A stretch of DNA of 5,355 nucleotides from contig JALRFZ010000267.1 of the NCBI GenBank assembly GCA_023253615.1, forward strand, positions 1 to 5,355. The letters run 5' to 3'. Position numbers and translations under genes: made by a program. The DNA is from Verrucomicrobiales bacterium. Lineage in GTDB: Bacteria; Verrucomicrobiota; Verrucomicrobiia; Verrucomicrobiales; DEV007. Positions 1 to 5,355 of this stretch are shown piece by piece. Each line of letters opens with the position of its first letter. Position 1 is the first letter of the stretch. Under the pieces are notes generated by a model. It was not told the DNA's origin. It worked only from the letters and a program-made list of their open reading frames with translations, and ran no database searches.

Positions 1-341
1 GCATTCAGGGCACGGCGATACAGGATCGTCTCGATGACCTCGGAGCGCACCTCGCTGGAATTCTCCTCCTCCGAATGCTCCGCTTGATACTGCAAAATCT
101 CATCCATCGTGCTGATGGTGCCCTCCATGCGGGAGGAGAGCACAGCTTCCTGATTTCGGAGGGGGGCCAAAAAGAGCTCCCGGTTGTGAAGACGGGTCAG
201 CTCCTGGTCGTAGCGTGCCAAAGCCGCTCCGGCATCCATTAAGGCCTGGATGATCCGCGGGTAGTCGAGTTCCCCGGGCGGGAAGCGCCCCTCGTGATAA
301 ACCACGGCCTTTTCGAGCTGGAGTTGGGATTTATCAATCAT
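1..341 (-). CDS. Fic family protein, N-terminal part (runs off the left edge)
   Basis: The ATG at 341 opens 113 codons with no stop before the window edge, so only the N-terminal third or so of a usual Fic protein is present. The sequence resembles the Fic/DOC N-terminal domain. The stretch EAVLSSRMEGTISTMDEIL at residues 65-83 contains the inhibitory-helix pattern (S/T)xxxE(G/N), read here as S69, E73 and G74. Established knowledge: in class II Fic proteins this helix precedes the catalytic domain, and its glutamate blocks productive ATP binding, so the enzyme is made in an auto-inhibited form. Fic enzymes usually transfer AMP to hydroxyl groups of target proteins. The catalytic HPFxxGNGR motif would lie beyond the window, so activity cannot be judged. 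The gene follows the helicase on the same strand after a 184-base gap with a stem-loop, so it may have its own promoter. I see no clear Shine-Dalgarno site before the ATG. Confidence 0.88.
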   Translation of the reverse strand, partial: MIDKSQLQLEKAVVYHEGRFPPGELDYPRIIQALMDAGAALARYDQELTRLHNRELFLAPLRNQEAVLSSRMEGTISTMDEILQYQAEHSEEENSSEVRSEVIETILYRRALN

Positions 342-350
342 TCTAGCGGA

Positions 351-514
351 AAAGTGAGACAGAAGGCACTTTGTTTCTCATGAATGAGCCATAAACGCAA
401 TTGTTTTTTAAATTTCTTTCAAAGTGATCAACAACGCAACTTGTCTCTCATCGGCGGTGCACAACAACGGTTTCATCTCATTTATTGAAGAATGTGAGAT
501 GCAAGCCTTCTCAT
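351..514. repeat. Degenerate repeat array, four GTG...TCTCAT units
   Basis: Four units sit at 351-381, 421-451, 457-481 and 491-514. Each has GTG near its left end and finishes with TCTCAT. The first two are the most alike, with 23 of 31 positions identical by hand alignment and starts exactly 70 bases apart. The third shares CAACAACG with the second. The fourth shares GTGAGA with the first. In units one and four the ends TGAGA and TCTCA are complementary, so each could fold on itself. Possible readings are regulator binding sites ahead of the Fic gene, a REP-like palindromic family, or decayed duplication. The alignments were made by eye and the third and fourth units need gaps. Confidence 0.45.
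474..501. repeat. 7-bp inverted repeat
   Basis: CATCTCA at 474-480 is the exact reverse complement of TGAGATG at 495-501, separated by 14 bases. It lies just downstream of the helicase terminator-like hairpin and overlaps two of the TCTCAT repeat units. It could be a second RNA stem-loop in the helicase 3' region or a protein-binding dyad. No run of T follows it on the minus strand. Confidence 0.45.
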
Positions 515-526
515 TTGGAAAAGGCT
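504..526 (-). terminator. Stem-loop at the helicase stop, possible terminator
   Basis: Read on the minus strand, the RNA forms a 9-bp stem with one G-U pair and a 5-base loop. The outer arms are AGCCTT and AAGGCT, and the stem begins inside the TGA stop codon. The G-U pair would be a C-A mismatch in plus-strand RNA, so the structure suits minus-strand transcripts. The bases after the stem (TGCATCTCAC) lack a U-run, so this is not a classic intrinsic terminator. It may act with Rho, as an mRNA 3'-end stabiliser, or only partially, letting some transcription reach the Fic gene. Confidence 0.5.
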
Positions 527-3480
527 CACCGGATCTGAAAACGGATCGTGAAGAGATCCTGGCGGGATTGCCCGCGGCTGAGGCGGCTCTGGAGTTCGGC
601 GATCAATTGGTCGCGGCGGCGCTCGATCTCATCCTCGATGTCGTCGATCTCCCGTCGGGCACGCCGTTTCCGCTTCTCTGCGCGGAGGATCTCCTCCTGG
701 AGGCGGTGTTGGTCCTCAAGGGTCTGGGCGAGGCGGGATTCGTTGCGAAGCGTTCTAATTTCGGCCTTGATGCGGGCGAGATCGTCCTCGGCCGCGCGGA
801 TCTTGTCGTCGGCCCATCGGTCGATCTGCTCCACGGCGCGCCGGAAGTGGCGGTTGTTGCGCTCGATGGACTGGTGGAGGCTGGCCTCTCCGCGGCGGAG
901 CGAGGCCGCCTCGAGTCGATCGAAATGGACGGACGGGATGCTGGCGGGCTCCGAACCGACACAGGTGCAGGAGATGAGTTTCTCCGCCGTCTCGGGATCT
1001 AGTGAGGCCCCCGGATTGCCGTCCTCGTCGAGGTGTCCGGTGAGAAGGAGGAAGTGCTCGGTCTCGTAGGACTCGACGGTGAGCTGATGGAGGCGCAGGT
1101 AGCCGCTCCGCCCGCGGAGTGGGAGTAGCTGGGAGACCTTGGTCGGGTGGGCATCGAGGTCGAAGGTGAGAGCGGCAACCGGTGTCTCAGCAGCTTTTCC
1201 CCGGTCGATCACGTATTCGCCGAGCGGGTGGCTGAGCCGGTAAAGGTGGGAATGGGGAGCCGTAAGCACCCCGGATGCCGCGCCGGGTCGCTGGCGCGAG
1301 ATCAAGTGGTAGGTCCCGACCGGGACGTCCGCGGCGAGAGGTTCGCGAATGGTAAAGGCGTAGGCATCTTCATGCCAATCGGCGCGGTTGCCGATGATGT
1401 GGCGGGTGAGCTGCCAGAACTGGCGGGCGATGCGATCGAGCCGCAGTTCGGCCTCGGCGAGTTCGAGACGGAGGCGTTCGTGCACATCCTCGTCGAAGTG
1501 TTCGAGCAGGGATTTCCGTGTGTCGGCGAGGCGGGATTCGATCTGCTCCTTCAGTTCCTCCTGCAACTGATTGAACGCGGCCTCGATCTCTTCGGGCGAG
1601 CGGCAGGTCTGGTAGATGGCGAGGACGCGCTTTTCGAAGTCGACCCCGCTCTCAATCGCGCCTAGGACCTCGTCGGAGGCCCCGAAGACTTCGTCGAAGA
1701 GCTTGAACTTCTCCGCGAGCAACTGATGGACGCGCCGGTCCGCGTGGTTGCGGGTGTTGAGGAAGTTGATGACGACGACGTCGTGCTTTTGTCCATACCG
1801 GTGGCAGCGGCCGATCCGCTGCTCGACACGCTGCGGATTCCACGGCAGGTCGAAATTGATCACGAGCGAACAGAACTGCATGTTGACGCCCTCGGCCGCG
1901 GCCTCGGTGGCGATCAGAATGGTCCCGTGGTCGCGGAAGTGCTCGATGAGCGCGGTGCGGATGTCGATCGGACGCGAGCCGGTTGCACGGTCGGTATCCG
2001 CGTTCGTCGCGAGCCACTGCTCGTAGATCGCCTTCGAAGCCGCATCGCTGTTGGAGCCATTGAAAAGGATCACCTTCCCCCGATATCCGTTCTCCTCGAG
2101 GAAGAGGGCGAGCGCGTCCTGGGTTCGCCGGGATTCGGTGAAAATCAGGGCCCGCTCGTTGGCCTGCGTCTCCGCCATCTTGGCGAAACCGAGACGGAGG
2201 GCGGAAAGCAGCTCCCGGGTCTTCGTTTCAATCGAGATCCGCAAGCCCTGGGTGATCAACGCCTCCAGTTGCGCAATTTCTTCCGTGAGCACGGCGATGC
2301 TGATCTGCGGCAGTTCGGCGGCCTCGCCTTCCAGCGATTCCGCCTCGTCGATCTGATCCAACAGTTCATCGAGCAGTTCGCTCGCGGCCTCGCTGTCGCT
2401 GGCGATGTCGGCGATCAAATCGACGCCGGGTTTCTTGCCGTCGCGCAGGTCGTGAAGTCCGCGCAAGAGCGACTGGAGCGTGCCGATGATCGCCTCGGTC
2501 GAGGAGGCCAGGAGTTTCCGAAGAATCAGAACGAGAAGATGCCGGCGACTCTCCGGGAGGCAGTAGAGGTCGTCGCGCTGGATAAAGGCGGAGACGGCAT
2601 CGTAGAAGGCCTGTTCCTGATCGGTGGGCTCGAAGGGATGGGTGAGAGCACGGCGCTCCGTGTAGTTGATATACTCGCTGACATCCCGCCTCAGAGTGCG
2701 TTTGCAGAAATGCCGGAGCCGCTGGCGCAGGGGCTCGAGGTCGGCACCTGTCCGCATATATTGCGAAGAGAAGGCGGTCTTTTCACCGAAGAGGTTTTCG
2801 TCGATCAGAGTTGAAAGCCCGTAAATCTCGAGAAGGGAATTTTGAAGCGGCGTCGCAGTGAGAAGGACTTTTTTCCGGGGCTCCAGAGCGTAGCGAATCC
2901 GTTGTCCCGTTTTGTTCGCCGGTCGGTAGCAGTTGCGGAGTTTGTGAGCTTCGTCGATGACCGCGAGATCGAGCGGAATACTGCGAATCTCATCCTGATG
3001 CAGGCTCGCGAAGGAATACGAGCAGATCAGGATTTCTTTTGCATCGAACGGACGCGGGTTTCCGTCTTTCCGCAGTTTCCGGTAAACGGGCGTGTCGATC
3101 ACGCGGGCGGGTAGGTGGAACTTCTCGATGAGCTCGAGCGCCCACTGCTTCCGAATGGAGGCGGGGCAGACGATGAGAATGCGCCGTTTCTTTTCGGCCC
3201 AGAGCTGGCAGAGGATCAGCCCTGCCTCGATTGTCTTTCCGAGACCGACCTCGTCCGCGAGGATCACCCCTTTTGACAAAGGGGACTGCAACGCGAAGAG
3301 CGCGGCTTCGATCTGGTGCGGATTCAAATCGACCTGAGCATCGAACAGCGACTGGGAAAGGCGCCCAACTCCCTCGGGCTCACGGAGAGAAAGAACGTGG
3401 GCAAAATACTTGGCCTGATGGTCGGTGATTTCCACGCGTGAAGATGGCTCGATGGGATCGGCACGCAAGTGCCGAGGCAA
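526..3480 (-). CDS. SNF2/HepA-class DEAH helicase with coiled-coil C-terminus
   Basis: This is a superfamily 2 ATP-dependent DNA translocase of about 984 residues. Lobe 1 has LNPHQ (52-56), Walker A DEVGLGKT (76-83), VCPASIRKQW (104-113), DEAH (176-179) and LTATP (207-211). Lobe 2 has ALIFTES (444-450), ATEAAAEGVN (524-533) and QRIGRCHRYGQ (554-564). All core ATPase motifs are intact. An acidic, helical insert lies between the lobes (about 340-440). After lobe 2 come a helical stretch (about 600-690), a mixed region I do not recognise (700-860), and a charged coiled coil (about 865-968). The YINYTERRALT and LILRKLLASST segments resemble a family I recall near restriction-type and phage-defence genes, which is memory and not a search. 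The start is unsure: TTG at 3480 gives the longest frame, TTG at 3468 and GTG at 3435 are alternatives, and no in-frame ATG lies near. The Fic gene follows on the same strand. Confidence 0.93.
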   Translation of the reverse strand: MPRHLRADPIEPSSRVEITDHQAKYFAHVLSLREPEGVGRLSQSLFDAQVDLNPHQIEAALFALQSPLSKGVILADEVGLGKTIEAGLILCQLWAEKKRRILIVCPASIRKQWALELIEKFHLPARVIDTPVYRKLRKDGNPRPFDAKEILICSYSFASLHQDEIRSIPLDLAVIDEAHKLRNCYRPANKTGQRIRYALEPRKKVLLTATPLQNSLLEIYGLSTLIDENLFGEKTAFSSQYMRTGADLEPLRQRLRHFCKRTLRRDVSEYINYTERRALTHPFEPTDQEQAFYDAVSAFIQRDDLYCLPESRRHLLVLILRKLLASSTEAIIGTLQSLLRGLHDLRDGKKPGVDLIADIASDSEAASELLDELLDQIDEAESLEGEAAELPQISIAVLTEEIAQLEALITQGLRISIETKTRELLSALRLGFAKMAETQANERALIFTESRRTQDALALFLEENGYRGKVILFNGSNSDAASKAIYEQWLATNADTDRATGSRPIDIRTALIEHFRDHGTILIATEAAAEGVNMQFCSLVINFDLPWNPQRVEQRIGRCHRYGQKHDVVVINFLNTRNHADRRVHQLLAEKFKLFDEVFGASDEVLGAIESGVDFEKRVLAIYQTCRSPEEIEAAFNQLQEELKEQIESRLADTRKSLLEHFDEDVHERLRLELAEAELRLDRIARQFWQLTRHIIGNRADWHEDAYAFTIREPLAADVPVGTYHLISRQRPGAASGVLTAPHSHLYRLSHPLGEYVIDRGKAAETPVAALTFDLDAHPTKVSQLLPLRGRSGYLRLHQLTVESYETEHFLLLTGHLDEDGNPGASLDPETAEKLISCTCVGSEPASIPSVHFDRLEAASLRRGEASLHQSIERNNRHFRRAVEQIDRWADDKIRAAEDDLARIKAEIRTLRNESRLAQTLEDQHRLQEEILRAEKRKRRARREIDDIEDEIERRRDQLIAELQSRLSRGQSRQDLFTIRFQIR

Positions 3481-3495
3481 CCTGCCACCAATCGC

Positions 3496-3515
3496 TCATA
3501 ATGGATTTTTTATGA
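3496..3515. promoter_or_regulatory. Dyad in the helicase/Dabb divergent spacer
   Basis: TCATAA at 3496-3501 and TTATGA at 3510-3515 are exact reverse complements around an 8-base T-rich centre. The dyad sits in the 70-base gap between two divergent genes and includes -10-like strings on both strands (CATAAT on plus, CATTAT on minus). It could be an operator acting on both promoters, or simply overlapping -10 elements. I found no good -35 boxes at proper spacing, so promoter assignment is weak. Confidence 0.35.
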
Positions 3516-3550
3516 TCGACAGTCCGCCACGTTTCGCAAAGGGTTTCCGC

Positions 3551-3934
3551 ATGAAAACGATTCATTCGCTGCTCACCCTCGCCCTCATCATGCTCCTCGG
3601 TTCCTCCGCCCTCGCCGAAGAAACGGCCGCGCCCTTCCGCCATTTCGTCTCCTTCCAGTTCAAGGAAGGCACGAGCGACGAGAAAAAGGCGGAACTCGTC
3701 AAAGCCTTCCTTCAGCTCAAGCAGGAAATCGACGTGATCGTCGATCTGGAGTGGGGCGCCACCGACAACATCGAGCCGCTCAACGACGGATTTACCCACT
3801 CTTTCCTCGTGACCTTCAAGGACAAAGCCGGACTCGCCACCTACCTCCCCCATCCCGCCCACGAGGCCTTCGTGGTGAAGATCAAACCGCACCTGGAAAA
3901 GGTGTATGTGTTTGATTACACGGCGGGGAAGTAA
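3551..3934 (+). CDS. Exported Dabb (stress-responsive A/B barrel) domain protein
   Basis: The product is 127 residues long. Residues 1-22 form a signal peptide: MKT start, hydrophobic core LLTLALIMLLGSS, and an ALA cleavage site before EE. The mature part begins FRHFVSFQFKEGTSDEKK (29-46) and continues with GFTHSFLVTFKD (80-91), LPHPAHEAF (99-107) and LEKVYVFDY (115-123), the expected order of elements for a Dabb ferredoxin-like barrel, which usually dimerises. Members include stress-induced plant proteins and small bacterial proteins mostly without known activity; no reaction can be assigned here. I chose the ATG at 3551 because the signal peptide starts there and AAAGGG (3538-3543) lies 7 bases ahead. 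The frame is open from 3425, but those residues look non-coding and overlap the divergent helicase start. The gene faces the Rrf2 gene tail to tail with 4 bases between stops. I see no functional link to its neighbours. Confidence 0.9.
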   Translation: MKTIHSLLTLALIMLLGSSALAEETAAPFRHFVSFQFKEGTSDEKKAELVKAFLQLKQEIDVIVDLEWGATDNIEPLNDGFTHSFLVTFKDKAGLATYLPHPAHEAFVVKIKPHLEKVYVFDYTAGK

Positions 3935-3938
3935 ATCC

Positions 3939-4364
3939 TCAAATCACCCAATCCACCGAATCCGACTCGCGCGGCGGCGGAATCAGATCGGTGAGGGGGA
4001 TCTCCGCGCAACTGCGGGTGAGGGCTTCGTTCGCGCGCACCCAGGCCTCATGCACCCGGCCGGCCGATTCGCCGCCGTTGCCGGGACTGCTCTCGATCAG
4101 TGCTCCGCCCTCCATCGCCAGCGCGATCTCGGCGAGGGAGATCTCCGCGGGCTCGCGGGCGAGCAGATATCCACCGTTCTTGCCGCGCCGGCTGATCACC
4201 AGCCCCGCTTGGCGCAAGGCCGTGAGGATCTGCACGAGGTAATTCGGCGAGAGCCGCTCGGCCGCGGCGAGCTCCTCGACCTGCCTCACTTCCCCCGAAG
4301 CATGCCGGCTCGCGAGCTGCGCGAGGACCTGACAAGCGTATTCTGTTTTGAGGGGGAGCCGCAT
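3939..4364 (-). CDS. Rrf2-family transcriptional regulator
   Basis: The 141-residue product begins MRLPLKTEYACQVLAQLA, a textbook Rrf2 N-terminus. The winged-helix DNA-binding part spans roughly residues 1-80, with the recognition region LSPNYLVQILTALRQAGLV (38-56) and the wing SRRGKNGGYLLAR (58-70), whose RGxxGGY pattern is characteristic. In IscR and NsrR, three closely spaced cysteines bind an Fe-S cluster. Here the matching stretch (about 88-105) has none; the only cysteines are C11 and C119. So an Fe-S sensor of the usual kind is unlikely, and the protein is more like CymR, a cluster-free Rrf2 repressor of cysteine synthesis genes. The divergent sulfite reductase gene 95 bases away supports a role in sulfur control, which is inference. 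The frame extends upstream to a TTG at 4415, but those 17 residues do not fit the family, so ATG 4364 is preferred. No clear Shine-Dalgarno site precedes it. Confidence 0.92.
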   Translation of the reverse strand: MRLPLKTEYACQVLAQLASRHASGEVRQVEELAAAERLSPNYLVQILTALRQAGLVISRRGKNGGYLLAREPAEISLAEIALAMEGGALIESSPGNGGESAGRVHEAWVRANEALTRSCAEIPLTDLIPPPRESDSVDWVI

Positions 4365-4387
4365 GGAAAAAGCACTTGCAAAACCTC

Positions 4388-4396
4388 TGATACAAT
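4388..4396 (+). promoter_or_regulatory. Extended -10 promoter candidate for cysI
   Basis: TGATACAAT matches the extended -10 form TGnTATAAT with one mismatch. It predicts a transcript start near 4403 and a leader of roughly 57 bases before the cysI ATG. The hexamer about 17 bases upstream is a poor -35, as is often the case for extended -10 promoters. It lies within about 30 bases of the Rrf2 start codon, so a regulator bound here could affect both genes. Confidence 0.5.
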
Positions 4397-4407
4397 ACCT
4401 TAGTAAA
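4395..4407. promoter_or_regulatory. Possible Rrf2-type half-site
   Basis: ATACCTTAGTAAA overlaps the end of the -10 box and the predicted transcript start. By my recollection of the IscR type 1 consensus (half-site ATASYYGACTRWW), 11 of 13 positions agree. The second, inverted half expected to the right is not evident, so this is only a candidate operator for the adjacent Rrf2 regulator. Confidence 0.25.
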
Positions 4408-4459
4408 CGACGCAACTTTAAAATCTTTTCACTTCTCAGTCCTCCTACCCCCGGGAATC

Positions 4460-5355
4460 ATGGCCACAACGATCGGCAAATCCGCTAACGAAGGCATCAA
4501 AGACGCGAGCCATTACCTTCGCGGCACCATCCTCGACGGCCTCGCCGACGCCGCGACCGGATCCCTCGCGAAGGACGACCAGCAGCTCACGAAATTCCAC
4601 GGCATCTATCAGCAGGACGACCGCGATATCCGCGGTGAGCGGCGCAAGAAGAAACTCGAACCCGCCTATTCCTTCATGATCCGAGTGCGAGTCCCCGGTG
4701 GGGTCGCGACGCCCTCGCAATGGCTCGAGATGGATCGCATCGCCCTCGAACACGCCAACGGAGCCCTGAAGCTGACGACCCGCCAGGCCTTCCAGTTCCA
4801 CGGCGTCATCAAGAGCAATCTGAAAAAGACGATCTACGAGATCAACCAATCGCTTTTCGACACCCTCGCCGCCTGTGGCGATGTGAACCGGAACGTGATG
4901 TGCAATCCCAATCCGCACCAGTCGAAGGTCCACGCCGAAGTGCTCCAACTCGCCACCGCGATCTCCAACCACCTTTCCCCCCGTACCGGCGCCTATCACG
5001 AGATCTGGCTCGACGACGGCACCGGTGAGAAGGTGAAGGTCACCTACGACCCGCCGCTGATCGACGACATCGCCGATCCCGAGGAGCCGATCTACGGCAA
5101 GCACTACCTGCCGCGCAAATTCAAGACCGTTGTCGCCGTGCCTCCGAGCAACGACGTCGACATCTACGCCCACGATCTCGGCTACATCGCCATCCTCGAG
5201 GGCGATGACAAGATCGCCGGCTACAACGTCACCGTCGGTGGCGGCATGGGCATGACCCATGGAAACGAGGAGACCTTCCCGCGTTTGGCGGATTTGTTAG
5301 GCTTCTGCACTCCCGACCAGGCCGTGAAAGTGGGTGAGGCGGTCGTCCGCGTGCA
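4460..5355 (+). CDS. cysI: Sulfite reductase hemoprotein subunit, N-terminal part (runs off the right edge)
   Basis: The ATG at 4460 opens 298 codons without a stop, about half of the usual 570 or so residues. The product reduces sulfite to sulfide with six electrons in assimilatory sulfur metabolism, using siroheme coupled to a [4Fe-4S] cluster. Matches to CysI, in order, are [13 protein letters not shown] (46-58), RVPGG (77-81), [11 protein letters not shown] (105-115), DVNRNVMC (141-148), YLPRKFKT (216-223) and [10 protein letters not shown] (259-268). R144, K220 and K222 correspond to E. coli CysI R153, K215 and K217, which bind the substrate. The four cluster cysteines belong to the missing C-terminal half. 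A ferredoxin-dependent enzyme or a nitrite/sulfite reductase is possible, but the closest fit is the NADPH-type hemoprotein; a cysJ-like partner gene is not visible. No in-frame start lies further upstream in the spacer and no Shine-Dalgarno site is evident. The gene is divergent from the Rrf2 regulator. Confidence 0.93.
   Translation, partial: MATTIGKSANEGIKDASHYLRGTILDGLADAATGSLAKDDQQLTKFHGIYQQDDRDIRGERRKKKLEPAYSFMIRVRVPGGVATPSQWLEMDRIALEHANGALKLTTRQAFQFHGVIKSNLKKTIYEINQSLFDTLAACGDVNRNVMCNPNPHQSKVHAEVLQLATAISNHLSPRTGAYHEIWLDDGTGEKVKVTYDPPLIDDIADPEEPIYGKHYLPRKFKTVVAVPPSNDVDIYAHDLGYIAILEGDDKIAGYNVTVGGGMGMTHGNEETFPRLADLLGFCTPDQAVKVGEAVVRV

Larger units (their letters stand above)
342..525. other. 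Non-coding gap between helicase and Fic genes
   Basis: This 184-base gap is clearly AT-richer than the flanking genes. I see no convincing gene in it on either strand; the plus-strand reading frame that starts here continues as antisense of the helicase. It holds a stem-loop touching the helicase stop codon, a second 7-bp inverted repeat (arms 474-480 and 495-501), four degenerate repeat units, and presumably the Fic promoter. On the minus strand an AT-rich tract around 391-420 is a plausible promoter area, but I could not pick a convincing -35/-10 pair. Confidence 0.7.

Noticed and set aside
342..525. Possible CRISPR-like array from the repeated TCTCAT units
   Set aside because: The units are too degenerate, differ in length and are unevenly spaced, and there are no unique spacers of constant size or cas genes nearby.
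424..1002. Plus-strand open frame of 192 codons starting in the gap
   Set aside because: Most of it is antisense of the helicase coiled-coil region, and it shows no domain or ribosome binding site.
1726..2814. Long plus-strand open frame of 362 codons antisense to the helicase
   Set aside because: It lies wholly inside the helicase, which has all SF2 motifs. The translation is rich in V, D, G and E with no recognisable domain, as expected for an antisense shadow in GC-rich DNA.
3425..3550. N-terminal extension of the Dabb protein
   Set aside because: A signal peptide begins at the ATG at 3551, and the upstream residues overlap the helicase start region.
3380..3892. Minus-strand open frame of 170 codons across the Dabb gene and helicase 5' end
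   Set aside because: It is antisense to a well-supported Dabb protein with signal peptide and has E/G-rich, domain-free sequence. Only its ATG at 3499 was kept as a note on the helicase start.
4365..4415. N-terminal extension of the Rrf2 regulator from a TTG at 4415
   Set aside because: The extra residues do not resemble the family, whose members start at MRLPxKxEYA. The stretch also overlaps the probable cysI promoter.
4445..5260. Minus-strand open frame of 271 codons antisense to cysI
   Set aside because: The plus strand encodes clear CysI motifs throughout. The antisense translation is low-complexity V/D/G-rich sequence without a domain.

Overview
The window is GC-rich bacterial chromosome with AT-richer gaps between genes, and codes almost end to end. 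The best taxonomic hint is inference from family resemblance. A secreted Dabb protein with the HPAHEAF pattern, an Rrf2 regulator divergent from a CysI-type sulfite reductase, and little use of Shine-Dalgarno sites together suggest a Verrucomicrobiota (PVC-group) bacterium. No rRNA, tRNA or plasmid gene is present to confirm this.

Layout: (1) Bases 1-341, minus strand, hold the first 113 codons of a Fic-domain protein that runs off the left edge. (2) Bases 342-525 are a 184-base non-coding gap with a stem-loop next to the helicase stop codon and four degenerate GTG...TCTCAT units. (3) Bases 526-3480, minus strand, encode a large SNF2/HepA-class helicase with a long coiled-coil C-terminus. (4) Bases 3481-3550 are a short divergent spacer with a 6+6 dyad. 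(5) Bases 3551-3934, plus strand, encode a small exported Dabb-domain protein. (6) Bases 3939-4364, minus strand, encode an Rrf2-family regulator that converges on the Dabb gene with 4 bases between them. (7) Bases 4365-4459 are a divergent promoter region. (8) From base 4460 to the right edge, plus strand, lies the N-terminal half of a sulfite reductase hemoprotein (CysI).

There are two functional themes. The left half (helicase followed by Fic, same strand) looks like the upstream end of an accessory, probably DNA-directed defence or restriction-type locus continuing leftwards. That reading rests on family context and not on anything complete in the window. The right half is a sulfur-assimilation control point: an Rrf2 regulator without the usual Fe-S cysteines faces the sulfite reductase gene, an arrangement that recalls CymR-type control of cysteine synthesis.
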